Shown piece by piece: positions 9,534 to 18,352 of a stretch of 64,000 nucleotides of DNA. The notes under the pieces are model-generated. The model saw only the letters and a program-made list of their open reading frames with translations. It was not told the origin of the DNA and made no database searches. The position numbers and the translations under genes are program-made. Every line of letters starts with the position of its first letter. The stretch's first letter is position 1. Source of the stretch: Gordonia shandongensis DSM 45094 (GTDB lineage Bacteria; Actinomycetota; Actinomycetes; Mycobacteriales; Mycobacteriaceae); NCBI RefSeq assembly GCF_000423025.1, contig NZ_AUHE01000009.1, positions 62,001-126,000 of the forward strand, in the 5' to 3' direction.

Positions 9534-10526
9534 GTGTCTGGCGTCGTCTCGGGGTTCACCGTCATCTTCCTGATCGTGGCGCTCGGCTACATCCTGGGAC
9601 GCACGGGGAGCCTCGGTCCGCACGCCGACGCGGTGCTCTCGCGGCTCGTGTTCTTCGTGTGCACGCCGGCCCTGCTGATCCACTCCCTCGCGACGAGCGA
9701 CCTGTCGGTGGTCTTCTCGCCGACGCTCGCCGTCGCCGCGGCGTCGGCGGCGACCGTCGGGGTCGCCTACGGGCTCGTCGCGCGGTTGTGGTTTCGGCGC
9801 GCGATCCCGGAGGTCGTGATCGGCGCGTTGTCGTCGTCGTACGTCAACAGCGTGAACCTGGGTCTGCCGATCGCGATCTTCGTCCTCGACGACGCCTCGT
9901 TCATCGCACCGCTGCTGCTGTTCCAGATCGTCTTCTACTCGCCGATCGCGTTGGCAGCGCTCGACATCACGGCCCTTTCCACTACAGCGCGGCCCTCGAC
10001 AGCACAGCCCTCGACGACGCAGCCCCCGACGACGCGGCCCGGCGAGCGTCGGACCTCGACGCTCGCCACGGCGCTGGTGCCGCTGCGCAATCCGATCCTT
10101 CTCGGCGGGGTGGTGGGGCTGGTGATCTCGTTGGCCGGGTGGACGCCGCCGCAGGCGATCATGGAACCGCTGGACATGCTGGGCCAGGCGTCGGTGCCGT
10201 TGGCGCTGCTCGCCTTCGGCCTCACCCTCACCGGCGTCGCCGTCTTCGCCAAGGGGTCCGGACCGCGCCGCGACATCGCGTTGGCCTCGGTGATGAAGAT
10301 GGCCGCGATGCCGGCCGTCGCCTACGCGATCGCCCGGTGGGGTTTCGGGATGAGCGGCCACCAGCTTTTCGCACAGGTCGTGATCGCGGCCCTGCCGACC
10401 GCGCAGAACGTCCTGGTGTACGCGACGCGCTATCGTCGCGGTGAGGTGATCGCCCGCGACAGTGCACTCATCACGACGGTGCTCTCGATCCCGGCGATCG
10501 CGATCGCCGCCGCCACCCTCGCCTGA
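9534..10526 (+). CDS. AEC (auxin efflux carrier) family transporter
   Basis: About 330-residue integral membrane protein with roughly ten hydrophobic segments, beginning FTVIFLIVALGYILGRTG as in AEC/bile-acid-fold exporters of organic anions. A variable, Thr/Pro/Arg-rich linker near residue 145-175 separates the two halves. A CATAAT hexamer (9521-9526) lies 7 nt before GTG 9534, suggesting a leaderless transcript. ATG 9525 is the alternative start and overlaps that hexamer. The substrate is not predictable. Confidence 0.85.
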   Translation: MSGVVSGFTVIFLIVALGYILGRTGSLGPHADAVLSRLVFFVCTPALLIHSLATSDLSVVFSPTLAVAAASAATVGVAYGLVARLWFRRAIPEVVIGALSSSYVNSVNLGLPIAIFVLDDASFIAPLLLFQIVFYSPIALAALDITALSTTARPSTAQPSTTQPPTTRPGERRTSTLATALVPLRNPILLGGVVGLVISLAGWTPPQAIMEPLDMLGQASVPLALLAFGLTLTGVAVFAKGSGPRRDIALASVMKMAAMPAVAYAIARWGFGMSGHQLFAQVVIAALPTAQNVLVYATRYRRGEVIARDSALITTVLSIPAIAIAAATLA

Positions 10527-10620
10527 CCGTCCCGCGTCACCCGACCCTCCCGCGTCACCCAGCGCTCCCGCGTCACTCGCGCGCACCCGCGCACGGTTGG
10601 ACGGCCGCGGATGCGCGCCA

Positions 10621-10720
10621 CTGACGCGGGAGCGTCACCGGGTGCCTGACGCGGGAGCGTCACCGGGTGCCTGACGCGGGAGCGTCACCGGGTGCCTGAC
10701 GCGGGAGCGTCACCGGGCGC
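10621..10720. repeat. Four tandem 25-bp palindromic units
   Basis: Units start at 10621, 10646, 10671 and 10696; the last differs by one base. Each contains the dyad TGACGC-GGGA-GCGTCA, so the array can fold as a row of small hairpins. Three reverse-orientation relatives (CCCGCGTCAC) lie at about 10530-10575. The array sits between the converging AEC and DUF1707 genes. The final copy supplies the stop codon of the DUF1707 gene at 10710-10712. Confidence 0.9.
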
Positions 10721-11354
10721 GGCGTGGCCCGAGGTGCGCCGACCGATCGCGGCGTGTCACGTCGACCCCGCCCATCAGCGAGAAGCCGCGGACGACGACG
10801 CGCGGCGCACCATCGGCCCCCGGCCCCGCGGCACCGCCGTCGAAACCACCCATCACGCCGGTCCCGTGGACCTCCACCGTCACGTCCGACGGCACGGTGA
10901 TGCGGATGCCGCCCATCACGGCGCGGCAGGTGATGGTCAGGACCGGGGCGGTGTACTCCACCCGTCGCAGATCGAGCTCCACCCCGCCGAAGATCGCCAC
11001 CGCCAGCAACGAATCGCCCATCACCGCTCCGCCGCCCACCTCGCGGCCCCCGAAGATCGCGACCGCCGAGGTGACCGGGGAGGCGCCCGACGTGCTCACC
11101 CGCGTCTCGTCGGGAAGCGCTGCCGCACACAGCTGGTCGAGCGGAAGATCGGCGGTGAGTGCGTCCAGCTCGTCGCGCGTCCGGGCGACGGCGGCCCGCT
11201 CGGCCCGCTCGCCGTACTCCTCGGGAGTCAGGACGCCGTGGCTCATGGCGGCCGAGAGGAACGAATGCGTCCGCTCACGATCGGCGGTGCTCACGCGGAT
11301 CGCCGGGCGGTCGCCGCCGGACGAGTCGGCCGGTGCGGGGTCGAAGTCACTCAC
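10710..11354 (-). CDS. DUF1707 / LiaF-like domain protein
   Basis: 214-residue soluble protein. The N-terminal DUF1707 domain (about residues 14-65, with HSFLSAAMSHGVLTPEEYGER) is followed by a C-terminal beta-rich region with repeated GG-turns (AIFGGREVGGG, AVMGGIRITVP, GVMGGFDGG) like the LiaF/DUF2154 family. It may act as a signalling or envelope-stress accessory protein; no experimental role is known to me. GTG 11354 is preferred because TACCCT lies 7 nt upstream and the domain starts soon after. It ends inside a repeat array. Confidence 0.8.
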   Translation of the reverse strand: MSDFDPAPADSSGGDRPAIRVSTADRERTHSFLSAAMSHGVLTPEEYGERAERAAVARTRDELDALTADLPLDQLCAAALPDETRVSTSGASPVTSAVAIFGGREVGGGAVMGDSLLAVAIFGGVELDLRRVEYTAPVLTITCRAVMGGIRITVPSDVTVEVHGTGVMGGFDGGAAGPGADGAPRVVVRGFSLMGGVDVTRRDRSAHLGPRRAR

Positions 11355-11438
11355 CCTCTCGAGGGTACCGCCGACGGGTCGCCTGCACCCGGCGACCGCA
11401 TTAACGGGAACCGACTGCACTAGCGGGAACCGACTGCA

Positions 11439-12383
11439 CTAGCGGGAACCGACTGCGACGAGCAGGCTGCGGTGATCGCTGCCGGACAGATCGTGCGCGG
11501 TGACCGACGACGCCGACAGCCCTCGGATCAGAACGTGATCGATGCCGACGAGCGGTGGGAACCAGGCGTCGGTGGGATACGTCGGCACCCACCCCGCGCC
11601 CACGACTTCGCCCGCGTCCCGGTAGCCGCCGGTCAGCAGCCGACGGAAGTGTGCGTTGTCGCCGGTGGCGTTGAAGTCACCGAGGGCTATCACCGGCACC
11701 CCGCCCGGGACCGCCTGCAGAGCGGTGCCGACCGTCGACAGCTCATCGGCCCACCGATCCGGAAACAGCGGCGGCACCGGATGCACCGTGAAGAGCCGGA
11801 CGTCGCCGTATCCCGGTATCCGAGCCGTCGCGGCCAGCGAAGCCAAGGTGAACCCGCCGAGTTCGACGGGATCGACGAGCGGGTACCGGCTGTAGAGGGC
11901 CGAACCGCCCGCCGCCGGTCCCGTGCGGACGAGCGAGTACGGCAGATCACCGACGATCGTCGACCTCGCCACGCGATCGGCCGCGGCCGGCGTGATCTCC
12001 TGAACGGCGAGCACGTCGACGGCGGACTCCCCGACCAGGGCGGCCAGCTCGTCGACGTCGCCGCGACCCAACTCGATGTTCGCCGACATCACGGTGATCG
12101 TCTCGCCCGTCGGCGGATCGTCGCCGACGAATGCCGGCAACTGGATGCCGACGCCCACCGCCAGCATCACCGCCGCGGCGACCATGCCCGGACGACTGCG
12201 GGCGACGGCGAACGCGACCGCCGCGAGGACGACGGCCGCACCCAGCACGAGCGGCGAGACCGACGCCGCGGCGGCCGTGACCCGCGACGCCCCCGGCCAG
12301 TACCGGACGGCGACCGCCAGGCATCCGGCGACGAGGGCGACGGCTCCGGCGCCGACGACCACGCGTCGCAGGAGCCCGGTCAC
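11439..12383 (-). CDS. Endonuclease/exonuclease/phosphatase family membrane protein
   Basis: 314 residues. Three hydrophobic segments in the first ~90 residues anchor a C-terminal EEP-fold catalytic domain. That domain shows the asparagine of SANIELG, the glutamate of AVQEIT, GDFNATGDN, and the catalytic aspartate/histidine of GIDHVLIRG and SGSDHRSLL. It probably hydrolyses a phosphodiester outside the membrane; the substrate is unknown. GTG 12383 overlaps the stop of the VWA gene by GTGA, so the two are co-translated. Confidence 0.88.
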   Translation of the reverse strand: MTGLLRRVVVGAGAVALVAGCLAVAVRYWPGASRVTAAAASVSPLVLGAAVVLAAVAFAVARSRPGMVAAAVMLAVGVGIQLPAFVGDDPPTGETITVMSANIELGRGDVDELAALVGESAVDVLAVQEITPAAADRVARSTIVGDLPYSLVRTGPAAGGSALYSRYPLVDPVELGGFTLASLAATARIPGYGDVRLFTVHPVPPLFPDRWADELSTVGTALQAVPGGVPVIALGDFNATGDNAHFRRLLTGGYRDAGEVVGAGWVPTYPTDAWFPPLVGIDHVLIRGLSASSVTAHDLSGSDHRSLLVAVGSR

Positions 12384-14368
12384 CGGGCCCGACGGGATCG
12401 CAGATAGTCCCCGACCACGGCGGCGCCGAGCCCGTCGGCCTCCGGAGCCACGACGCGGCCGCCGATGCGCCGCGCGATGCGGTCGATGAAGCGCGCCAGC
12501 CCCGGGTCGTCGCCGAGACGGAAGAACGTCACCTGGGTGCCCATCCGCGACAGGTGGTCGAGTTCGGCCACCGTGAGGCCGATCGTCCGCGGGTGCGGCG
12601 GGTAGTAGAAGAACTCCTCCCCGTTCGGCTCCAGGTGAGCCGTCGGTTCGCCGTCGGTGACGATGAGGACCACCGGCTGCGCATTCGGGAACCGACGCAG
12701 GTGCCGTTGGGCCAGGAGAAGTCCGTGGTGCAGATTGGTGCCCTGTTCCATCCGCGGGTCGAGCGCGGTCAGCTGGTCGACGGTCGTGTCGCGGGCGATC
12801 CGGCCGAATTCGATGAGGTGCAGTTCGTCGGATCGGAAGCGGGTGGCGATGAGCTGGTTGAGCGCGAGCGCCGTCCGTTTCATCGGCGTCCACCGCCCCT
12901 CCATCACCATCGAGAACGAGGTGTCCACCAGGAGGACGACGGCCGCCTGGGTGCGGGCCTCGGTCTCGACGACCTCGATGTCGCCGACATCGATCCGGAC
13001 ACCGCCACCGGCCGCCAGGTCGGCGCCCGCCGACGGATCCTCGGCCACCGTCCGCAGTACGGCGTTGGTGACGGTGCGGGTGACGTTCCACGGCTGGGTG
13101 TCGCCGAACTGCCATTCGCGGCTGGCGCCGGTGGGTTCACCGAGCCGACCGGCGAGGTCGGTCTGCCGGTCGCCGCCGCGCGCGGAGAGCTGTGCGGCGA
13201 TGTCGCGCAGGATCGCCTGCCCGAGCCGCCGCATCGCCTTGGGGCTCAGTCGCAGTCGACCGTCGGGGGTCCGGTCGAAGAACCCCTGCTCGCGCATGGC
13301 GCGATCGAGTTCGGCCAGCGTCCGCGCGTCGGCCGCCGCCTCGTCGCCGAGTTGCCGAGCCAGGGCGTCGAGGTCGATGTCCTCCATCTGGGCCCCCGCG
13401 TAGCCCTGCGAGAGCTGCTCGGCCAACTGTTCGAGCTCCCCGATGTCGTGCAGGGCCGCCGCGCCCTCCCCGAGGCCCATCGGTCGGTCGCCGGAGAACT
13501 GCTCGCCGCCGTCCCAGTCGAGGTCGGGGCGGGCCGCCCGCAGCGCATCGTCCATCTGCGAGAGCTGCGACATCAGCTGCGGCGACCCGAACGCCTGCGC
13601 CGAGAGCTCGGCGAGTTCGGCCTGCTGTTCGGGGCTCAGGGAGTTGACGAACTGCTGCGCCGCCGCCGACCGCCGGGCCAGGGCGTCGACGAGTTCCTCG
13701 GTGGTCTCCGGGTTCTCCGGAAAGTATTCGCCGTGCTCGTCCATGAACTCGCGGAACTGTTCGGTCGTGTCCTCCCCGCGGTTGTGGGCGGCGAGCAGGT
13801 CGTTGAGGTCGTCGAGCATCGCCGAGATGCGTCGACGATCCTCGTCGGTCGCTCCCTGCAGCGCCTCCTTCATTCCGGCGAACCGCTGGTCGAGGACTTC
13901 GCGGCCGAGGAGTTCGGAGATCTTCTGATAGTCCTGCCGCGCCTCGTCGCTGCGCCACCGATAGTCCTGCAGTTCGCGGACGGCCTGTCCCGTCGACGCC
14001 GACAGGTTCTCGATCTGCATCTCGGCGAATCGCGCGTCGTCGTCGAGGTCACGCGCCAACTGCTTGCGTTCGGCGAGGACCGCGGAGTCGAGCAGTTCGC
14101 GGATCTCGTCGAAGGTGCCGTCCAGGTTCCGGTCGCGCAACAGTTCTCGGCGACGCCGGTTGGCGGCCTCGGCGAGCCGGTCCAGGCCGCGCATGCCCTG
14201 GCCGCCGCGGCGGAGGAACTCCCGCAACGCGCGGTCGGGCGACGCCCCGTTCATCACGTCGTCGCCGATGGCCTCCAACGCTTCGCGCAGGTCGACCGGC
14301 GGGGTCAGCGGGTCGGGCCCGCCGGTGTAGCGCCGGTACGCCGTGCGGTGCGCGCGCCGCCTGCTCAT
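12380..14368 (-). CDS. VWA domain protein (Rv0959-like), partner of MoxR ATPase
   Basis: 662 residues. A long, charged helical N-terminal two-thirds is followed by a von Willebrand A domain with the metal-ion-dependent adhesion site DTSFS (D482, S484, S486), then GTNLHHGL and VTDGEPTAH. Such proteins work with MoxR-type AAA ATPases in chaperone-like metal insertion or complex assembly, as in magnesium chelatase D/I pairs. It lies 19 nt downstream of the MoxR gene and overlaps the EEP gene by 4 bp. Order and strand match Rv0958-Rv0959. Confidence 0.9.
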   Translation of the reverse strand: MSRRRAHRTAYRRYTGGPDPLTPPVDLREALEAIGDDVMNGASPDRALREFLRRGGQGMRGLDRLAEAANRRRRELLRDRNLDGTFDEIRELLDSAVLAERKQLARDLDDDARFAEMQIENLSASTGQAVRELQDYRWRSDEARQDYQKISELLGREVLDQRFAGMKEALQGATDEDRRRISAMLDDLNDLLAAHNRGEDTTEQFREFMDEHGEYFPENPETTEELVDALARRSAAAQQFVNSLSPEQQAELAELSAQAFGSPQLMSQLSQMDDALRAARPDLDWDGGEQFSGDRPMGLGEGAAALHDIGELEQLAEQLSQGYAGAQMEDIDLDALARQLGDEAAADARTLAELDRAMREQGFFDRTPDGRLRLSPKAMRRLGQAILRDIAAQLSARGGDRQTDLAGRLGEPTGASREWQFGDTQPWNVTRTVTNAVLRTVAEDPSAGADLAAGGGVRIDVGDIEVVETEARTQAAVVLLVDTSFSMVMEGRWTPMKRTALALNQLIATRFRSDELHLIEFGRIARDTTVDQLTALDPRMEQGTNLHHGLLLAQRHLRRFPNAQPVVLIVTDGEPTAHLEPNGEEFFYYPPHPRTIGLTVAELDHLSRMGTQVTFFRLGDDPGLARFIDRIARRIGGRVVAPEADGLGAAVVGDYLRSRRAR

Positions 14369-14387
14369 CGCCTGCCCGCCATCGCCG

Positions 14388-15827
14388 TCACACCGCTTCT
14401 TCGTCGTCCTGGCCGACGAGGTACGCGGTCCGGCCGTACTCGTCGGCGTCCTTGTCGATGCGACGTGCCAGGTACAGGCCTTCGAGGGCCAGTTCGGCGA
14501 CGCCGGCGCGTTCGGCGGGGTCGGTCGCTCCGAGGCGTTGGGCGATCTCGTCGATCACCGCGGTCACGTCGTCGGCCTCGCCGAGGGCGGTGAGGACCTC
14601 GGCGGCGGGGACGCGGTCGCCGGTGAGGACCTGCTCCCCGGATTCGAGGGTCGTCACCAGGGGTCGCATGTCGACGCCGCCGAGGCGGGCGCGCACCGTG
14701 TCGGCCACCGACTTCCGCAGCAGGTAGTCGAGGATCTCGAGTTCCCGGCCCTCCTCGCCGGACTCGAACTCGACCTTGCCGCGGAGCACTTCGATCACGG
14801 CCTGGAGGTCGATGGGGCGGGCGACGGGGAACTGTTCGCCGGCGACGGCGCTGCGGTGCAGTGCGGCGGCGGCGACCGTCTCGGCGCCCGCGATGGAGAA
14901 GCGCGCCGACACCCCCGACCGCTGGTCGATCGACGGGTGCTCACGGGCGTATCGGGTGAAGCGGGCGAGGATCTCGACGAGGTAGGACGGCACGGAGGCC
15001 ACCATGTCGGCCTCCTGCTCGATGACGTCGGTCTCATCGTCGAGGTCGAGCGGGTAGTGGGTGCGCACCTCGGCGCCGAACCGGTCCTTGAGCGGTGTGA
15101 TGATGCGACCGCGGTTGGTGTAGTCCTCCGGGTTCGCGCTGGCCGTGACCAGCACGTCGAGCGGCAGCCGCAGGCTGTATCCGCGCACCTGGATGTCGCG
15201 CTCCTCCATCACGTTGAGCATGGCGACCTGGATGCGTTCGGAGAGGTCGGGAAGCTCGTTGATCGCGATGATTCCGCGGTGCGACCGCGGGATGAGACCG
15301 AAGGCGATGGTCTCGGGGTCGCCGAGGCTGCGCCCTTGCGCGACCTTCATCGGGTCGACGTCGCCGACGAGGTCGGCCACCGAGGTGTCGGGGGTCGCGA
15401 GCTTCTCCCGGTAGCGTTCGCTGCGGTGGCGCCAGGACACCGGCAGGTCGTCGCCGAGTTCGGCGGCCCGCCGGATCGAGGCGGGCAGGATCGGCGTGTA
15501 GGGGTGTTCGTCGAGTTCGGAGCCGTCGATCACGGGCGTCCACTCGTCGAGCAGCCCGGCGAGGGTGCGCAGGAGCCGGGTCTTGCCCTGTCCGCGCTCG
15601 CCGAGCATCACCACGTCGTGCCCGGCGATCAGTGCCCGCTCGACCTGTGGGATCACGGTGTCGTCGAAGCCGACGATGCCGGCCCACGGGTCGTCGCCTG
15701 CCCGCAGTGCGGTCAGCAGATTGTTGCGGATCTCGTCCCGGACGCCGCGTTCCACGTGTCCCGAGGCGCGCAGGTCGCCGAGGGTCGTCGGGTCGGGGCG
15801 GGGGGTGTCGAAGTCGGTCTCAGCCAC
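14388..15827 (-). CDS. MoxR/ChlI-type AAA ATPase (Rv0958-like)
   Basis: 479-residue magnesium-chelatase-like AAA+ ATPase. Walker A GERGQGKT is at residues 76-83, and the Walker B region IIAINELPDL is followed by MLNVMEERDIQVRGY and a sensor asparagine in TASANPEDY. It probably remodels or activates a client together with the adjacent VWA protein. GTG 15827 is selected because TAGCGT is 7 nt upstream and it removes a low-complexity extension; GTG 15836 is an alternative. First gene of a three-gene operon. Confidence 0.9.
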   Translation of the reverse strand: MAETDFDTPRPDPTTLGDLRASGHVERGVRDEIRNNLLTALRAGDDPWAGIVGFDDTVIPQVERALIAGHDVVMLGERGQGKTRLLRTLAGLLDEWTPVIDGSELDEHPYTPILPASIRRAAELGDDLPVSWRHRSERYREKLATPDTSVADLVGDVDPMKVAQGRSLGDPETIAFGLIPRSHRGIIAINELPDLSERIQVAMLNVMEERDIQVRGYSLRLPLDVLVTASANPEDYTNRGRIITPLKDRFGAEVRTHYPLDLDDETDVIEQEADMVASVPSYLVEILARFTRYAREHPSIDQRSGVSARFSIAGAETVAAAALHRSAVAGEQFPVARPIDLQAVIEVLRGKVEFESGEEGRELEILDYLLRKSVADTVRARLGGVDMRPLVTTLESGEQVLTGDRVPAAEVLTALGEADDVTAVIDEIAQRLGATDPAERAGVAELALEGLYLARRIDKDADEYGRTAYLVGQDDEEAV

Positions 15828-15936
15828 GGCTTCCACGCTACCTGGTGGCGACGCCGCCGGGGCGGGGGCGAAACGGCGCGCGCTGTCGTATCCGAGCGCT
15901 ACTGTCGGTGCACCCGCAGACAACGGAACGGACATC

Positions 15937-16530
15937 ATGAGCTGGAACGCACTGGAGACCTACGACCGCGGAATCGACTTCTTCACGGAGGTCGTCCACG
16001 GCATCCCGGACGGCCGGTGGCGTTCGTCGTCGCCCTGTGCCGGGTGGACGGCGCTCGACGTCCTCGGGCACGTCGGCGAGGCCACCGCGATGGGGTCGCG
16101 GATCCTGCGGGGCGGCGAGTTGGAGTTCGAGCCGCATCATCCGCCGTCGGCGGCGCTCGACGGTCCGCCCCGTGACTGGTGGGACGCGGTGGCGGCCGAT
16201 GCGCGTGACGCCCTCACCGACGTCGGCGACCTGGATCGGGTCGTCGACTCGCCGATGGGTCCGCGCACGGTGCGCGACGGACTGTCGTTTCCGGCCGTCG
16301 ACCTGTTCCTCCACGGATGGGACCTGGGTGCCGCGGCCGGGCGGGCCGTCCGGTTCCCGGAGCCTGCGATCGAGTTCATCCGGGCGCTGTTCGCGTCGAT
16401 TCCGGACGAGGTGACCCGTCGGCCGAGTGTCTTCGGTGCGGCCGTCGACGCACCCGCCGACGCCGACGCGACCGATCAGGTGATCGCGTTCTCGGGCCGC
16501 GATCCGCGGTGGACGTCGCCGTCGACGTAG
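15937..16530 (+). CDS. TIGR03086-type DinB-like metal-binding protein
   Basis: 197-residue maleylpyruvate-isomerase-N / DinB-fold protein. Features include WTALDVLGHVGEA near the N-terminus and LFLHGWDLG further on; the histidines of these motifs bind metal in relatives. The family includes mycothiol-dependent enzymes, so thiol-linked chemistry is possible but unproven. ATG 15937 follows GGAACGGAC. Its last 55 bp overlap tail-to-tail with the coding end of the YchJ-like gene on the other strand. Confidence 0.85.
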   Translation: MSWNALETYDRGIDFFTEVVHGIPDGRWRSSSPCAGWTALDVLGHVGEATAMGSRILRGGELEFEPHHPPSAALDGPPRDWWDAVAADARDALTDVGDLDRVVDSPMGPRTVRDGLSFPAVDLFLHGWDLGAAAGRAVRFPEPAIEFIRALFASIPDEVTRRPSVFGAAVDAPADADATDQVIAFSGRDPRWTSPST

Positions 16531-16943
16531 AACCACGCACCGCTCTCGCGCACGAATCTGCTGCGTTCGCGGAGGGTCCCGCGTCCGTCGGCGTCGCGGT
16601 ACACGGCGGTGAACTCCACGACGCCCGCGGTGTGGAAGGGGCTGCCGTCGACGACGTCGTCGACGGCGAGGTGGAGCCACCTCGTGTCGGGGTCGGTCGG
16701 GCATGACTCCGGGCGCGTGTCGGCGTGCCAGGTGGCGAGCAGGTGCGTCTCGTCACCCACGGCGAAGGCGGTGAATCTGCTGCGCATCAGCGCTTCGGCG
16801 GTGGGTGCGGGGCGGCCTGCGCCCGCACCGACGAGGTAGCGGCCGCAGCATGCCGCGATGGTCTCGCCGGTCCCGCAGGGGCATCGGAGAGCCTGCACGG
16901 TCTCGGCCTTCACGGTCTCGGCCGGCATTCGTCGATCGGTCAC
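16476..16943 (-). CDS. YchJ family protein with N-terminal SEC-C zinc motif (UPF0225)
   Basis: 155-residue protein. A SEC-C cysteine motif (CPCGTGETIAACCGRYL) is followed by a compact domain with ALMRSRFTAFAVGD, HLAVDDVVDG and FYVDGDV, as in the YchJ/UPF0225 family (NTF2-like fold). Function is unknown. GTG 16943 has TACCCT 8 nt upstream; ATG 16928 is an alternative. The final 18 codons overlap the end of the opposing TIGR03086 gene. Confidence 0.85.
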   Translation of the reverse strand: MTDRRMPAETVKAETVQALRCPCGTGETIAACCGRYLVGAGAGRPAPTAEALMRSRFTAFAVGDETHLLATWHADTRPESCPTDPDTRWLHLAVDDVVDGSPFHTAGVVEFTAVYRDADGRGTLRERSRFVRESGAWFYVDGDVHRGSRPENAIT

Positions 16944-16969
16944 GGATCGTGAGGGTACCGTCGCGCCCC

Positions 16970-17020
16970 TTGACATCCGACCCCGTCTAGTTACATGGTT
17001 AGTTAGTCGACTAATTAACC
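16970..17020 (+). promoter_or_regulatory. Promoter and 24-bp operator of the YtrA-type operon
   Basis: TTGACA (16970-16975) is followed after 16 nt by TACATG (16992-16997), a plausible -35/-10 pair. Overlapping and just downstream is a 24-bp near-perfect palindrome, GGTTAGTTAGTC / GACTAATTAACC (16997-17020, one mismatch). It ends only 19 nt before the regulator start, so bound repressor would block transcription start. A GntR dimer encoded by the next gene is the natural ligand (inference). Confidence 0.8.
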
Positions 17021-17039
17021 AACCAACAAGGATGTGACG

Positions 17040-17426
17040 ATGATCGAGGACGGGAGGGCGATCTTCCAGCAGGTCGCCGACCACATCGCCGATTCGATCA
17101 TCGACGGGAGCCTCGCCGAGGAGACACGGGCCCCGTCCACCAACGAACTCGCGGCCTTCTACCGGATCAACCCGGCCACGGCCGCCAAGGGCATCAATCT
17201 CCTCGTCGACGAGGAGATCCTCTACAAGAGGCGGGGAGTCGGCATGTTCGTCGCGACGGGAGCTCGGGCGGCGCTGCGGCGCCGTCGGCAGGAATCCTTC
17301 GCCGACCGCTACCTCACCCCGCTGTTGGCCGAGGCCCGCCGCCTCGGCCTCACCCCCGACGACGTCATCACCCTGATCAGCGCGCGGGCCACCACCCCGC
17401 TCGACCACCAAGGAGACCGGCCATGA
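17040..17426 (+). CDS. GntR family regulator, YtrA subfamily
   Basis: 128-residue repressor: winged-helix GntR domain in the first ~75 residues (IFQQVADHIADSIIDG, PSTNELAAFYRINPATAAKGI) and the very short helical tail typical of YtrA proteins. ATG 17040 is preferred to GTG 17034 because AAGGA (17028-17032) is correctly spaced for the ATG. It overlaps the ABC ATPase gene by ATGA. It probably represses its own operon through the palindrome at 16997-17020. YtrA operons respond to cell-wall-active antibiotics in Bacillus; the inducer here is unknown. Confidence 0.92.
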   Translation: MIEDGRAIFQQVADHIADSIIDGSLAEETRAPSTNELAAFYRINPATAAKGINLLVDEEILYKRRGVGMFVATGARAALRRRRQESFADRYLTPLLAEARRLGLTPDDVITLISARATTPLDHQGDRP

Positions 17427-18352
17427 CGACCACCACCGTTGCGGCCCGCACCGCACTGAGCGCGCGCGGGCTCACCAAGCGGTACGGCACCGAACTCGCC
17501 CTCGACGAGGTGACCTTCGACATCCCCGAGCACGCCATCTGCGGACTCTTCGGACGCAACGGCGCAGGCAAGACCACGCTGATGTCGATCCTCACCGCCC
17601 AGAACTTCGCGACCTCGGGACACGGCTTCACGTATGGGGAGAGCGCCTACGAGAATCCCCGCGTCCTGTCCCGGATGTGCTTCGTCCGCGAGGGGCAGAC
17701 GTACCCGGAGGACTCCGTCCCCGCACACGCCTTTCAGATGGCCCGACTGTTCTTCCCCCGCTGGGATCAGGATCTGGCCGACGAGCTCGTCGACGAGTTC
17801 CGGCTCCCGGTGGGCACACGCATCAAGAAGCTCTCGCGGGGTCAGCTGTCCGCCGTCGGCGTCATCATCGGCCTCGCGTCCCGTGCCGAGATCACCTTCT
17901 TCGACGAACCGTATCTGGGCCTGGACGCCGTGGCGCGGCAGAGCTTCTACGACCGACTCATCGAGGACTACACCGCGCATCCGCGGACCATCCTGCTCTC
18001 GAGTCACCTCATCGACGAGGTCTCCGATCTGATCGAACGGGTCCTCGTCCTCGATGCCGGCCGCCTGGTCCTCGACGCGACGGCCGACGATCTGCGCGGC
18101 ACCGCGTTCACGGTCGTCGGTCCCGAGAGCCGCGTCGACGCCGTCATCGGCGACCGCGAGGAACTCCACCGCGAGCGGCTGGGCTCGGTCGCCTCGGCCA
18201 CCGTGCTCGGAACGCTGTCCGACGCCGACCAGGCCGCCCTCACCGCGGCCGGCCTCTCCACGGCGCCCGTCGCACTGCAGGAACTGATCGTCCGCCTCAC
18301 CCGACGCGCCGCCGACCGACCGGCGGGCACCCCGAAGGGAGCCCAACGATGA
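17423..18352 (+). CDS. ABC transporter ATP-binding protein (YtrB-like)
   Basis: 309-residue ATPase: Walker A GRNGAGKTT, signature LSRGQ, Walker B ITFFDEPYLGLD and switch histidine SSHL, followed by an ~85-residue accessory C-terminal domain. Couples ATP hydrolysis to the adjacent membrane protein. Starts inside the stop of the GntR gene and overlaps the permease start, both by ATGA, so the three proteins are produced together. Confidence 0.92.
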   Translation: MTTTTVAARTALSARGLTKRYGTELALDEVTFDIPEHAICGLFGRNGAGKTTLMSILTAQNFATSGHGFTYGESAYENPRVLSRMCFVREGQTYPEDSVPAHAFQMARLFFPRWDQDLADELVDEFRLPVGTRIKKLSRGQLSAVGVIIGLASRAEITFFDEPYLGLDAVARQSFYDRLIEDYTAHPRTILLSSHLIDEVSDLIERVLVLDAGRLVLDATADDLRGTAFTVVGPESRVDAVIGDREELHRERLGSVASATVLGTLSDADQAALTAAGLSTAPVALQELIVRLTRRAADRPAGTPKGAQR

